Source of the DNA: Pinus tabuliformis
Lineage: Eukaryota > Streptophyta > Pinopsida > Pinales > Pinaceae
DNA length: 64,000 nt
NCBI GenBank assembly: GCA_031772625.1
Contig: CM062816.1
Coordinates: forward strand, 631,315,269-631,379,268
Direction: 5' to 3'
The position numbers were made by a program, and so were the translations under genes. Shown here one piece after another: positions 23,438 to 37,500 of the stretch; the stretch's first letter is position 1, and the number at the start of each line of letters is the position of its first letter. The notes under the pieces are model-generated. The model was not told the origin of the DNA. It searched no databases and saw nothing but the letters and a program-made list of their open reading frames with translations.

Positions 23438-25071
23438 TTTAAATGTTACTTTATCATATGGGAATGAGCCATTAAATTATCCTCATGGGTATTAAATAGT
23501 CCATAATAATATTTTATATAAATTTTTATTTTGCCATATTTTTAATTTCGTTTCATTTTTTGAGTTTTAATTACTCAAATTTATATTTTTACTCATATAT
23601 AAGTTTATTACTACCATTATTATTTATATTCTTATATGAATCTCTTATATATTAATTATTAATATTAATCCTTTTATAATAATTTCTAATAAAAATTAAT
23701 AATAATAATGTTGACATCATTGTTACAATGGTATTATAAATTATTAACATCTCATAATTTTTTCTTTTCAATTCTCTTTGTCCTAATTAATTAGTTAAGA
23801 ATATTAATCCATTTTAACTTTGGACTACCAAGTGTCGAGAGACATCAAATATCTTTTCAATCTAAAAGAGATTTACAACTCATAGAAATGTGATTCCGAT
23901 CCAAAATTATGATAAATCTAAACTTATATATATATGTGTGTGTGTGTGTATTTATATATATCTTATTCTCAAATATAAAAAATTATAAAACTCTGGTTCA
24001 TACATTAGAGGTAAACATTTTTAAATTCCTCTCAAAATTTTCATTCTTAATTTAATAATATTTTTAACTTAATACATTTTCCAAATAAAAAATTAAATCA
24101 AATCTCCAACCTTATGACATAATTTCGCATTATTTACTTATATAAAAACATAAAAAATTTACATTGGTGCATGAGGTTTTCTTCTTATAAAAGATAGTTA
24201 CCCTCCCAAAAATAAGGGGAAAGATACAAAATTTAAGCTTATCCTTTCAGTTGGACATTGTTCATTCAAAATATTGTAATGAGATAATTCAATTAATTAA
24301 AATCCACAAACATAAATATATTTATATTATTAATTTCCCATGTTGGGTATGAAATATTTTAACTCTAGTATAATTTTTAAATTTATCAAGGTTAATACAT
24401 ATAAAAATATAGGAAATAATATAGTAGATTTATACAATGAATTCCTTTAATCTATTTGTTAACTTATGGCAAATGTAAATGGAGGGAAAATCTTAAGACA
24501 AACATCATATTCAAAAATTCAAGTTTTTCTCTATGTATAGACACATTTAAATTTATAATGCAATAAACAATTAACTATCTACAAAACTATTGGTATCATT
24601 TCTTATACATTAATTAACAATTATATAGTAGACTGACGCACAAGGAAACCTATTTGAAAAGTATTTGTCACTAGCAACTGATCTAGTAAGGATCCCTTTC
24701 CACCCAACCTTAGACTCAACTATAATATTTATCTCTATAACTAGGCCATGATAACATAAGGGAAAACTATCAACACTAAATTGGATGGGTGAAGGTAACT
24801 CTCCTTCAAAATAGGATAACAATAGAGAACTCTTCTCCATGTTGAGCTTGGGGTCTTCACAAATTCCAAATTCCTCTTAGCTAGCTATCATACTAGTACG
24901 AAAATCCCTTCATTTCTCTATAGTGCCTTGGTTATTTCCTTGCCCGTCACTTATCATGCTCGCCCAATACACATCAATTTGTGAACCCGACTGCTCAACT
25001 ATCTTACATAGCTCCTATACAAGTATTTAATATGAACATTTTATTTTTAGATAATGTAAAACACAATGTTG
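23438..25071. other. Rest of the second tandem unit, then AT-rich DNA without a gene
   Basis: 23438-23662 completes the second 264-bp tandem unit interrupted by the LINE. The remainder is AT-rich with a short TA/TG microsatellite near 23928-23950. A 76-codon frame at 24610-24840 (minus) has no recognisable relatives and I do not call it a gene. Confidence 0.6.
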
Positions 25072-26004
25072 TGATCCATAAATTGTCGTGGATATTCCAC
25101 TAGATAGTTCATCGTGATAGATCATATAAAATTATACTTAAAAATTTGAAATCTACACCTGAAGGGTTCATTTCTCTTTAAAATTATGGATATGTAAATT
25201 ACTATTTATGGTGTATATACGACAATTATAATTATGCAGAAAATAGAGAATAGTGAAATAAAAACTCAAAAACCACAATTGACACAAGATATATCTTGGG
25301 AAACCCTTTCGGGAGAAAACCCAACTAGAAGGTGAGGACATTCTACTCTCTTTCTCTCAATAGGAAATGGTTTCAAGTACAAAGAAGTAAGGCATGTGGC
25401 CTTTGAGCTACTATAGTGAAAAAATGCTTGAGGCATGCCCTCTCCTTATCCCTCTCATTTACTCCGCTTGTCTATGGAACAAAATTTCCTCGAAAAGAAT
25501 GGAACCTCTTCTCCTCCTAGTGACCTGGTTATAACATAACTCAATAGCCTACTAGTGGTTAGGTTTGACTCCTTCAACTCTTAACTAGAGTTACAATATA
25601 GACTCTTCTAGAGTATTATTCATCATGATCATGTGGCTAGCCCCTTTTCCATGATTAATGGGGTTGATGTGGCATCCTCTTGAATTATGGTGGGAAAAAC
25701 AGGAAGGGCAACCTTCAAGTGGCATAACTTTTGCATAAAGATTCCAACTGAGGTGATTCTTATGTTGATATATATATATATATATATAAAATAGGGAAAA
25801 ATATGTGGGGAGTTAAATATATAAAAATTTACCCCCCCCAAAATTTCATTTTATGCCTCAAAATGCTCCAATAAGGTTTCAGACCCCAATTTGCTAAACT
25901 TGGTTCTGTCGATAAAAATGGTCTTGTGAGTTGATTCCTCCTCTTTTTCCACTCTAAAAGGATCGATATGGATGAAAAATAATATAATGATCTAATATAT
26001 ATCA
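25072..26004 (-). repeat. Solo LTR of the outer Ty3 family
   Basis: The sequence starts TGATCCATAAATTGTCGTGG and ends near ATATATATCA. It aligns end to end with the LTRs at 28724-29635 and 58219-59137: shared are GGATATTCCACT, GGGAAACCCTTTC, CTACTAGTGGTTA, CTCTTAACTAGAGTTACA and CTCCTCTTTTTCCACTC. No internal retrotransposon sequence flanks it. The bases outside are TGTTG on the left and CGTTG on the right, a 5-bp target duplication with one change. It is therefore a solo LTR left by recombination between two LTRs. It contains a TA microsatellite near 25770-25790. Confidence 0.8.
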
Positions 26005-28723
26005 CGTTGATCAAATCCATAATTGATATTTTTTAAGGAATATTTGAGTACCCAAAACTTAGTATAATCACTCAAATAATCTTGACAATATTTCCACTCT
26101 ATATTGGTAGCATTCAACTTGTGAATTTGCTACTTCAAACACTTGTGTGCCTCTTCTCTCTCTGTGTATGGCTTTCCCCTACCCATGGGTTTTTGTTCCT
26201 CCTAATTTCTCCCATTTTCCCACACCACTCATGGGTTAACTCTTGAATTCCAAGATGGGTACTTTCCCATGTTGCCCATTAAAGTCTACAAGCTAGGGGA
26301 TATGAAGAAAAAATTGGATTAACTGGGATTTTTACCTCTCCCTCCTCATTGATTATGAAAACTCCAAGGTTTTTGGGTAGCTCCAAGCTTGTCAGATCAT
26401 GTTGGAGCTTAAATTTATATCTAATCTTTGGGTTCTCATGTCAAAGCTTATCTTTTCCTTCCTTGGAAAGTTTCCTCCAAGAGATAGTATCCCAAGCTAG
26501 CATTAACATGAAATTGGGTCTTTTTTATTAGCTTGCAGTTATGAAGGTTTATCTATTGAGGACTTATTTTACTCTACTCTACTCCCCCTCGAAGTAACGT
26601 GTTCAATTAGCCTACTACTCTAGTCTGGGCTCTCCAATTTTTTCAAGAGGATGGAATCTCCTTGATGACCAGGGCCCTCATAGGCTCATCGATGCTAAAA
26701 AAATCTAACTCCATTTAATATTATCACTCTCTTTAAGAAGTTTCCACGAGTTGATAACATCTTGAGGTCACAATCTATTGACACCTTTGACCCACTCTCT
26801 CACTTAACGATCATCATGCCCTAATAGAGAGAAAGGGTATGATGAGGAGTGACTTAGTACCATGATTGTGGGCATTCAAGGGCACAAATGCATGTTGAGC
26901 ACTTGGCATACATATTATATGAGCTCACCCCTTAACCAGTTCAAGAGGAAATTGCCTAGGTAAAATAGGAACAAGATAATGAAAGGCATATTCACTAATA
27001 GAGGTTTTGGTAGAGGTAGTGGATTTGGTTCTAGATGTAGGGCATACTAGAGGCCACTACAACTAGTACATGTAAATTATGGATATTTATTGGCATTTCA
27101 AATTTCTTCTAGGAAGAGTTTTAGTTGAATAGAATGAAATGAATGACATATTCTTGACCCTGAACCAGATGCATAGGCACATGATCTTAATGGATCGAAG
27201 CATCAGATTTTTATAGAAGCAATTGGGCATCCCATCGTGTCTTGGATAATCCCTAGGAAGAAACAAGGATCCCATTCCTATTGAAGCCATCAATTCTAAT
27301 GAGTTTGGTTTAATGTCATGCAAAGATATTTCCTTTGTTATTTCTATGTTTAAGTTCTAAATTTTTTGGCTTAAAAATAGCCATAGAGGCCTCGTAGTTA
27401 ATCATATTATTTTTGTTTTCATTACTTTGATCAGAACTATTTCTTTTGGGATAATGAAACAATTGAAGTTCTATATCTGGTTCGGTTTCTTAGAAGTAAA
27501 CCAGAACATGAATGTGTATCTATGATTTGAAGGAATAGAAAATATTTACTTTACCAAAAGAATAAAAGAAAAAGACATTTAGAAAAAGTTATAAGTTCTC
27601 AAATTGATTTTTTTTTTAGATTTGTATTTCATAGTAACCAAAGTTCATTTGGACACATGGAAGTAGCTCAATACACCATGACATAATATTATAACCATTG
27701 TATAGAAAATCAACTTGTATTTCCATCAAATAAGATGCAATAACCAATAATCATTTGACAATAGAGAAACCCTTATATAAACTAATTAAAATGATAATGT
27801 GAATATAAAAATAAAAACACAATTAGAATTGGGAAACACGAACCTTCTACATCATAGAAAATACCTCTTCATAATCATATATGCACCATGAATAGCAAGT
27901 GCAATAATCATGAAAATGAATGAGAATCATTATCTACCCACTCATGAGAAAATTAAACAACGAACCTTATCAAATAAAATATATCATGGGAAAACCATAT
28001 GGTAGGCCCTTTCTATGCCAATATGTGTTTATATGGTGAACAATTACACCAAACTCACCTATGGATCAAATTTGAAACTCCCATCTTTATGTGAGATCAT
28101 CTTACAATGTGTCATCTATTGTTTATCCTGATCGTAGGCGGTAGTTCATGGTTGTATTGTGGAGCCCAAGGAATGACTAGTGCAAGGTGGAAACACTCAA
28201 CATCATCATGTTGATTTTTCTCATCATTGTCTACTTAGTGGGATTTTTCACTTTCAAGAAAAAATGGAGCTTCTATTAGAGCAATGGATTTTCCCATCAT
28301 AACGACTATCCTTAAAGAGATAGGGACCTCTATGCTCTTGCCTCAAGGTATCTCCTCCTTATTTTAAAGGGAATTTTTGTCTTTGTTATTGAATTGTATT
28401 TTATTTTATTTCTATTGTTTATCTCAATCATTAGTTCTAGTGCATGATTGGTGATGAGGCATGGTGCACAATTCAAGATGGTCCTAACTGGGAAAATCGT
28501 AACTGTTAACCTTTTCATAATGATAATTTTTTTGGCACATTGATGATCTTTAGATCCACACTTATTTCCATGTACTTATATTTTTTTGGTTCTCAAACAA
28601 ATAAAATGATGCAAAAGTAAAGATAAATGTACACAAAAAACATATTAAAATTATTCCCAAAATATTGATGTGAAATTATTTATCTTTGTATATATAAAAT
28701 CTACATTTTAACTAGGGGTGGCA
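26005..28723. other. No gene recognised
   Basis: Only short open frames occur. A stretch near 26880-27060 reads weakly like a retrotransposon gag tail (FGRGSGFGSR in one frame), but it is too short and broken to name. No tRNA, rRNA or known element is seen. Confidence 0.5.
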
Positions 28724-29635
28724 TGATCCATAAACTGTTGTGGATATTCCACTGGACAGTTCGTCACAATAGATTTGATAATATTATATTAAAAATATGA
28801 GATTCTACACTATTACAGTTTTATTTAATTTCTAGATCTGTAAAATTAACTGTAATTAGTGCATGCATGTAAAATCAAATCAAGCAGAAAAGTAGAGAAC
28901 GACAAAATAATCTCACACACACATAATACACAAGATATGCTCTATGGGAAACCCTTTCGAGAGAAAACCCAGATGGAAGGTGAGGTCGCTTTGCTCTCTT
29001 TCTTTGACTAGAAATATGGTTGCAGATACAAAGAAGTAATATATGTGGCCCATGGGCTGCTACAATGCATAGATCCTCTCTATGTGCTCTACGTCCTATC
29101 TCTCCTGGCTATCTTTGCTCAACTATGGAACAAAATGCTCTCGAAAGAATAGATTTCCTCTTCCTCCCTATGGCATGATTATAACACAACTCGATAGCCT
29201 ACTAGTGGTTAATTTTGACTACATCAACTCTTAACTAGAGTTACAAAATAGAATCTTATAAAGTCTTTTACATCACAAACATGTGGCTAGCCCATTTTCC
29301 ATGAATAATGGGGGCTGGCGCAACATTGTGAAAACAGGAAGGTCAACTTTTGGGTGGCATAACTTTTGCATACGAACTCCGATTGACATGATTCTTGTGT
29401 TGTTGGAAATATCTCTATGTGTAGAATAGCATGAAAAGGTGTTGCGCTTAATAAAAAAAAAATTACCCCCAAAAAATGTCGTTTGATTCCTCAAAATGCT
29501 CCCGGAAGGTTTTAGACCCTGTTTCTGCAAACTAGGTCCCGCTAGTAAAAATGGTCCTATGAGTTGATTCCTCCTCTTTTTCCACTCTGAATGCATCGAG
29601 ATGGATGAAAAAAATATAATGATCCAATTCGGTCA
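28724..29635 (-). repeat. 3' LTR of the outer Ty3 element
   Basis: The plus-strand view begins TGATCCATAAACTGTTGTGG and ends AATTCGGTCA, giving TG...CA ends on the minus strand as well. It aligns with 58219-59137 and with the solo LTR at 25072-26004. On the minus strand it follows directly after a purine-rich tract (29636-29648, reading as AAAATGGGGAGGTG on the minus strand). Confidence 0.9.
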
Positions 29636-29671
29636 CACCTCCCCATTTTGGGAGGCTTTTGGTCCCCAAAA
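29636..29671 (-). promoter_or_regulatory. Polypurine tract with adjacent hairpin, outer Ty3
   Basis: On the minus strand AAAATGGGGAGG sits immediately before the 3' LTR and is the expected plus-strand primer for reverse transcription. Just upstream, TTTTGG (29657-29662) can pair with CCAAAA (29666-29671) around a 3-base loop. The plus-strand Ty3 element has a matching hairpin in the same place (39181-39204). Confidence 0.6.
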
Positions 29672-29679
29672 CTTTTACT

Positions 29680-32600
29680 GAATGAGGTGAGGAAATTTTT
29701 CCTCCACCTTCTCTTTGGTGTACCATTTAGCTTTGCCTGGAAGTTGTCTCTTCAACCCAATCTGCCAAAGGTCTTGTTGCCCTTGTCTTTTATTTTTGGA
29801 CCTCTTCTACAAAACTGTATCTTTTGTCAACTCTACTTGAGCATCTGGTTCCAAATCCTCCACAGAAGGTGGGATATGTTCCTCTTCCTGATCTAGCATG
29901 GAAGGCTCATAGAGTTTCACATTCTCTACATTTACAACTGAGTAAATGTGCATATATGGTGGTAAACTGAGTCGATAGGCATTATCACCCACCTTTTCTA
30001 GTATATCAAAGGGACCATACCTTAGAGCCTTGATTTTCTTACCAGGCCCTTGCAACCTCTCCTTGTTCAACTATAGCCATACTCTGTCTCCCACCTTGAA
30101 TGATTTCTTTGTTTTGTGCTGATCATGTCTGGCCTTATACTTCACCTGCGACTTCTGTAGTGTTTCCTATACCTGTAGATGGATCTTCCTGATCTTCTCT
30201 ATAATTTTTTAAGCCCTCAAAGAATCTCCTATAAGGTCTTCCTTCACTCCTCCTTGCTGCCCATATGCAATATCCAAAGGTGAAGGTGGCAATCATCAAA
30301 AACAAGTTTCAAATGGGGACTTTCCTGTAGAAGTGTGGATTGCTCTGTTATAAGAATGTTGTATATATGCCAGTTTTTCATCCCAGGTCTTCAAATGCTT
30401 CTAGTTATAACCCCTCAAAAGTTGCACCAAAGTCTTGTTGACTACTTTTGTCTGCCCAGATTCTGTATGTGGATGGAATGTTGTAGATCTCTTCAACTTC
30501 ATGTCCATCTTCTCCCACAATGTAGTCTAGAATGCACTGAGAAATATTGTATCCCTATCTGAAATGATGCTCCTTGGTATCCTAAAGTGTACCCAGACCT
30601 GTCCAAAGAACAAGTTTGTTGCTTCTTATCTGTTGATAGTATTTTTACAAGGCATCATAACACACATCTTGTTGAACCTGTCAACTACCATAAACAGGTA
30701 GTCATGTCCCTTCCTGGTTATTGGTAAACCTCCCACAAAGTCCATGGAAATGATTTCCCAAGGATGAGTAGGTACAAGTAAGGGATGATACATACCTTGT
30801 TTCATGTTACTAGGCTTGCTGGTACAACAAAGCATGCATCCACTTATAAACCTATCTACCTACTCTTGCATCTTGGGCCAATACACATGCCTCTGCAAGT
30901 TAGCCACGATCTTCCCTACACCAAAGTGCCCTACAACCTTGGAGGTGTGAGCCTCACTAATCAGTTGCAAACGCTCACCTTTAGGAACATATAGCTTATC
31001 TAGCCTATAGAGTAACCCATCCTGGAGATGGTAGTCAACGGTGTTGTCGCCATCGTGCACATGACTCTGACTCTGGAACTATTGATACACCTCCTTGAAG
31101 TCCTCATCTTTTGAATATCCCTCTCTATATACATCATGGGTGAATGGCTCCATGTGCATAAGAGTCCCCAAAGTTGTAATATTTGATGTGGGTGGCCTTG
31201 AAAGCATATCAACCAACTTGTTTGTGTTTCCCTTCTTATACTTGATCACCAAATGAAACTTCTGTTAAAACCCTGGTTTGTTGTAGCTTACTCTGGGCTT
31301 GTAAGTACTATAACGACTAGTGATCTGTGTGGATTATTGTCTCCTTTCCCATTAGATAGTGCTTCCACTTCTTCATAGCTTGCACCATGGCATAGAGCTC
31401 CTTGTCATAGGTAGGGTAGTTAAGAACTGTCCCATGAAATACTTCAGAATGGTTGCAAACGAGCCTTCCTCCTTGCATCAAGACAACTCCCATAGCATAC
31501 CCACTCACATCTGTCTCCACTTCAAAGGGTCGTTGCAAGTTTGGTAATGCCATAACTGGTGCTTCACTGATCTTCTTATTTAACTCATCGAAAGCCTTCT
31601 GCTTCCCTTTTCCCCAGTGGAAACTCTTACCACTTGCTATTATGGTGTGGAGCGGTGTTGTTACCGCTGAAAACGAGGCTATGAATTTCCTCAAGTACTA
31701 TGTTGCTCCAATGAAACTCCTAACCTCAGTAACATTAGCAGGCACCAACCATTTCATGATGGCATCCATCTTGGAAGGATCTATCTTTAATTCTCCTCCA
31801 CCAATCACATATCCCAAATACACCAAGGACTGCTGTGCAAACTCGCACTTCTTGAGATTTGCTAGTAGCTAGTGCTTCTTCAATGTTTCTAGCACTTGCG
31901 TTAAATGTGAAATATGCTCCTCCCAGGTAGCATTATATACCAGTATATCATCCAATAGACAATAACAAATGAATCTATAAAAGGGTGCAATACATCATTC
32001 ATTAATCTCATAAATGTAGTTGGTGCATTACAGAGGCCAAATGGCATAACTAACCACTCATACAAACCTTGCCTAGTTTTGAAGGCGGTCTTCCATGTAT
32101 CTTCTTATTTGACTCGAACTTGGTGATATCCATACTTCAAGTCTAGCTTGGTGAAATAATTTTCTAGTTGCAACTGATCTAGCATATTGCCTATCCTAGG
32201 AAGGGGGTATCTATTCTTGAGCGTGATTTTATTCAACGCCCTGTAATATATACACATCCACCAATTCCCATCCTTCTTTGGCACAATGATGATGAGTGAC
32301 CCACATGATGATGTACTTGGTCGAATGACACCCTATTCTAGCAGTTGCTACAACTGTTTCTTCACCTCACTTGCTTCTATAACATACTGCCTATATAGCC
32401 CAATATTTGGCAATGGGGAGTCTAGAAATAGTTGGATCGTGCTCCACTTCTCTCTTAGGGGGTAACCCTTTAGGCTCTCGGAACACATCCTTGTATGTCT
32501 GTAAAAACTCCTCCAATTTTTTTTTTTTGTTTCTTAGTAGACCCCTCTACGGATGCCTTGCCTCTTATTGACTCCTCTATAGATTGACCTTCTCTTAAAA

Positions 32601-33013
32601 ATAATAAAACATACTTCTTGCTGGAACTGATCAATTTCTTAGCCTGGTTGGCACTTACTAGTGAAATTTTCGACTTTCCTTTGTGCGCGTTGATGATGAA
32701 CGATTTTCCATCCTTGATGAGCCGATACTAGTTATATATCCTCATGATTATTGCATCACACATGTACATGTATGGACTCCTAAGCATGAATCCACATACA
32801 TCAAGGGGAACCACATACATATCTACTTCATCAATAAAATTAGCACTGATAGAAAATCTAATTTTGCATTGTTTTGTTACCTTCAGCTCTGCATCCTTAT
32901 GTACCCATCCCAATGGATATGGGTTTGGATGATCATGAACTTCCAGCCCTAACTTCTTGAGAAGATCTATTGCAATGAGATTTTCCTACGGTCCTGAGTC
33001 AAACAGAGCATTA
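29680..33013 (-). pseudogene. Outer Ty3 pol relic: protease end, RT, RNase H, integrase
   Basis: Decayed pol read on the minus strand with many stops and shifts. In order: the protease (ALFDSGP near 33000, then NLIAIDLLKKLGLEV and NPYPLGWVHKDAELKVTKQC), and a reverse transcriptase whose catalytic motif reads LLDDILVY (near 31950). RNase H follows (FEVETDVSGYAMGVVLMQ and TYDKELYAMVQAMKKWKHYL, 31317-31694). The integrase has a zinc-binding N-terminus (SEAHTSKVVGHFGVGKIV, about 30970) and core start (SMDFVGGLPITRKGHDYL, about 30720-30760). The C-terminal tail reads LRYGPFDILEKVGDNAYRL and YSVVNVENVKLYEP (29807-30070). It is close in sequence to the pol of the plus-strand element, so the two are related Ty3 families. 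It cannot be expressed as a working polyprotein. Confidence 0.85.
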
Positions 33014-33018
33014 ATCTT

Positions 33019-34532
33019 TGATCCAGGAGGATCTCGAGACACCAAAGGGATGTATAAAGGCTCGAAATTCAAAATGGCAGAAAGGAGTAGTTGATGGCAT
33101 CGGTTGAACAGGCTCGTCTTTCTGATCGAGATGGCATGAACGGTTCGTCAATCTGAGCTCGTATGCAAAAGATAGAGCCCCTCAAAGATTGGTATGGCAG
33201 AGGAAAAATAAGACCCACAGTGCGCCACATGGCATCCCAGTGAGCGCGCGAGACTCACATAGCAGCTTGACACTTGGCATTCCTCGAGTAGCCTTCTAAA
33301 CCTGCACAAGAGAACAAAAAAAATCATTTTGAATTATTAATAACTATATGACAAAATTTGTTTTATAGTTATTAAAATAACTATATATAAAAGTCAAACC
33401 TAAAAAAATATATATATAAAAAACCATATAATGGTTACACCCATATGACAAAAAAAAGAAAAGAGAGGAGGAAACCAACGTATAAACTACGTGGCACATA
33501 TCAAAAGGGTATATTAAAAACCATATATGGTTAATCCAAAAACCATAAAATATATTAGAGGGTTATTAAAAGGGTATAACAAAAATGCAAGATATTATGG
33601 TTGAATTAAGAGGCAATACGTTATATGCCCAACCCAGTTATGGCACATGCCATAACACACATAACGAAGTTATAACCAAAGTTGCCAAGGTTAATAACGT
33701 GCCAAGGTTCCAAACAGTCAACGTGAAACCCAACGAAGAAATGGATATGGTGGTTGGGGGGATTCACGAAGATATGGTAGTTGGGGGGGGCAGCCACGTG
33801 GTGGTCCCGGCCCCCATCAGTACAGCCAGATTAATACAACGGGTCCGTAGATTGGGGTGGTGAGTGCGGCCCCGTGGGGTATGGGCCCACTCTTCAATCA
33901 AATGTAAAAAATATATATTGTATATATATATTGAATTGGCATATGGTTTATAAAAAATGGTAAATGGTTATGAGGTTTGGTAAATATAAACCATAACTTT
34001 ATTATTTAAACTCATTCTTTACCATTGGGCAAGGAGGAGATCAGTGGCATGAATTTCGAGATCAGGTGGCAGAACCTTGAGCACTCAGAAACACTGGGCG
34101 AATCTTCCCTGAGCAGAGTTTTTGCAAGAGGGTGATTTTGGTCTAGTCTCAAAATTGGACAAGTTTTATATGGATTTTGCACCTCTCGGCGACGAGAATC
34201 CATTGGCAGTGTAAGTATGTGCAACAAAGCTCTCCAACTTTCAGACACTTTTCAGCATGGAGGTATAATGCTCCATTTTGTAAATTGATGAATGTACTTC
34301 TTTGATGCCATTTTTCTTTAATGAATGAAGGTCTCCCCATTGATCAAGCAGGGCCCGAAAATGTAGTCCAAGAGGGACAAACTCTGTTATCGAGCTTCTT
34401 GTCTTCTTGTCATGCTTATGTGTTTCTTCTTCTTCTTCTCACATGTGCACATTTAAGTTTCTCTTTGGTTAAGCTACAAACTGTTTATGTAATTCTTTTC
34501 ATGCATCTATAAACAAAAGATAACTTGGATCA
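33019..34532 (+). repeat. 5' LTR of the inner Ty3 element
   Basis: It starts TGATCCAGGAGGATCTCGAG and ends ATAACTTGGATCA, with the primer site two bases downstream. It matches 39220-39566, 39770-40089 and 56011-56949 in order, which fixes the target sequences of both insertions in the 3' LTR. A short TA stretch near 33910 corresponds to the greatly expanded TA tract at 56212-56346. Confidence 0.92.
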
Positions 34533-34534
34533 AG

Positions 34535-34550
34535 TGGTATCAGAGCAGGT
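34535..34550 (+). promoter_or_regulatory. Primer binding site, initiator-Met tRNA type
   Basis: TGGTATCAGAGCAGGT lies two bases after the 5' LTR. This is the usual plant retrotransposon primer site complementary to the 3' end of initiator methionine tRNA, used to start minus-strand DNA synthesis. Confidence 0.9.
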
Positions 34551-34577
34551 GTTTTTAGATTTGAATTGCATGTTTGT

Positions 34578-37500
34578 ATGCTAATGAGAAACAGGCTCCG
34601 AAGAGGCAAAGGGGAATTACAGTTTTTCGATCCCAAGGCAGGGCGTGCACATCGAAGGAGAAACATCGCAGATGAAGAGGCTCGGTATGAGGAGGAGCTC
34701 AATTTTCACAAGACCTTCTATATGATGGCAGATCGTGTTGAGAAGTTATTCTCAAAGCTCGAAAAGCAGGAAAATGCAGAGGGGAAAGCTCCAGAAGGAC
34801 AAGGTTCAGTACATGGAGGTGATGGAGGAGATCCACCTCCTTCTCCTTCTACAAGTGAAAGTTCTTTTTCTTCTCACCATCATAATAATCAAAATTCCAA
34901 AGTTGCATCTAAAAAGCCCTTTTTTAAATTAGATGTTAAACTTGATCTCCCCATGTACAATGGTGAAAGCAATGCAAAAAAGCTTAATAATTGGATTAGG
35001 TAGATTGAGATTTACTGCATGATTCAGCAAATCGTCGAGGATGAAGCAAAGATTCAGTTGGCCTCTTTGCGATTAACCAGCACTGCTCTCATTTGGTGGG
35101 AGAGAAAAGTACAAAGCAGTAAGGATGTGGGTAATCTTTATTCCTCTTGGCCTAATTTCATTTCTGCATTAAAAGCACAATTTTATCCATTGGGTTACAT
35201 GCAAAAAGCTTTAATGAATTGACAGTATTTAAGGTAAGGCAAAGGTGAGGATGTTTAGAGTTTTACAGAAGAATTTAGGAAGCAAGCACTTAATTTGGGT
35301 ATTGCACTTGATACACCTGAAATTGTGACTAAATACATTGGATCATTACATAGTTATATTAGGCATTCATTGTTGTTGTTTGAACCAACCACCATTGATG
35401 CGGCCAGTGTAAAGGCCATTCACATTGAGAACAGGGGAAAACATGACAGAGATGATCATTCAAAGAAACCACCTTCCAAACCTCCCAATGGCAAACCAAA
35501 ATCAAAGTGGAAAGGAAAGGAGAAGAAGACAGCGTCATCCAAGAAAGAAGAAGGAGAGAAGCCTTATTGCAGCCACTGCAAAAAGGAAGGTCATGATGAT
35601 GATCATTGTTGGAAAATGCATCCAGAAAAGCGACCGAAGAAGTTTGGAGGAAAGGGCAAACAAAAGACAGTAGCAGCTGTGCAGCAAGACCTTGGTTCTG
35701 ACTCAGGAGATGAAGCATTGATCACAGCAGCAGGAACAAAAGGTACTCTTACACCGCATGTTAATTTTGATTCACATGAAGGCACTAGTTCAGTAAATGA
35801 GTCCCTTCCTAATGAACGAAAGAGAATTGAGTTATTTCATATTAGAGTTGTGGTGAATCATACTAAAGTAGAGACTCTATTTGATACTGGATCTCAAGCA
35901 AACTTAATTGCAGAATCCTTGGTAAAGAAACTTGGCTTGGAAACAAAACCACATCCAAAACCTTACCCACTGGGATGGATACATGATAAAGCAAAATTAA
36001 ATGTAACTAAACAGTGTAAGGTGAAATTTGTAATTGCTTCTAAGCTAGTGGATGAAGTAGTGCTAGATGTAATACCATTGGATATCTGTGGCATGGTATT
36101 AGGGAGTCCATACTTATATGATCGAAAAGCCATTTTCTTTCATCATGAGAACAAATACCAAATCACCAAAGATGGGGTAGAATATATTGTAAGGGCTCAT
36201 CAGAATAAAATCAATGCCAGCCTTGTAAGTGCAGGACAAATGAAGAGATTGGTGAACTCTAGTAAGGGTTGCATGCTTATGGTCGTAAGGGGGAAAGATG
36301 CAGAATTAACTGATGCTTTTCAAGGTTGTGATCCTGAACATAAAAAGGAATTATGTAAATTAATTTCTAACTTTGATGAGATATTTCAGGAACCCAAGGG
36401 ATTGCCTCCAAAAAGGGGAATCCAACATGAGATTCATTTGTAGCATGACGCTCCTTTACCAAATATTGGCATGTACAAGATTTCGTCCATTGAGATGGAG
36501 GAAATCAAAAAGCAGGTGCAGGAATTGCTGGATCAAGGGGTCATCAGGTCGAGCACTTCTCCATGTGGCTCTCCGATCGTCTTGGTGCCAAAGAAAGATG
36601 TCACATGGAGGATGTGCATTGATTATCGAGCATTGAATAAGATCACGGTGAAAAACCGCTACCCTCTTCCACGTATAGATGATTTATTAGATCAGTTAAA
36701 GAATGCTATCTATTTCACCAAGTTGGATTTGCGTAGTGGTTATCACCAGGTGCGGATTGCAGAATAGGATGTGTGGAAGACCGCCTTCAAAACGAAACAG
36801 GGGTTGTTCGAGTGGATGGTGATGCCGTTCGGACTTTGCAACACTCCAGCTACATTCATGAGGATCATGAATGATCTCTTTAGGCCTTTTATTGATGAGT
36901 TTGTTCTTGTATATTTAGATGATATTCTTGTTTTTAGTAAGAGTTGGAATGAACATGTATGCCATGTAAAGAAAGTGCTTGATGTATTGAAAAAAGAAAA
37001 ACTCTATGTAAAGTTGTCAAAGTGTGAGTTCGGGAAAACCTCGTTGGTTTACCTAGGTCATATTGTTGGTCATGGTCAGTTGAAAATAGATCCTTCAAAA
37101 GTTGAAGCAATTGTAAAATGGCCTAAGCCTACTAATGTATCAGAGGTCCGTAGCTTTTTAGGTGCAGTCCAGTATTGGCGAAGATTCATTGCCAATTTTT
37201 CTGTTATAGCAGCACCTTTGCACACATTGACAAGTGTGAAACAGGTCTTTCAATGGGGAGGAAAGCAGCAAAAGTCCTTCGAAGCATTGAAGGAAAAGAT
37301 CAGCACTGCGCCAGTCCTAGCCTTACCCGATCTCCAGCAGCCATTTGAGATCGAAACCGATGCCAGTGGATACGCCATGGGAGCTGTACTGATGCAGCAA
37401 AAGAAGCCAATTTGTTACCATTCTGAGAAGTTTTCTCAGGCTGTGATAAACTATCCTACTTATGACAAGGAGCTTTACGCCTTGGTCCAAAGCGTGAAGA

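Noticed and set aside
26880..27060. Possible gag or copia fragment (FGRGSGFGSR)
   Set aside because: Too short, low in complexity and broken by stops to support a call.
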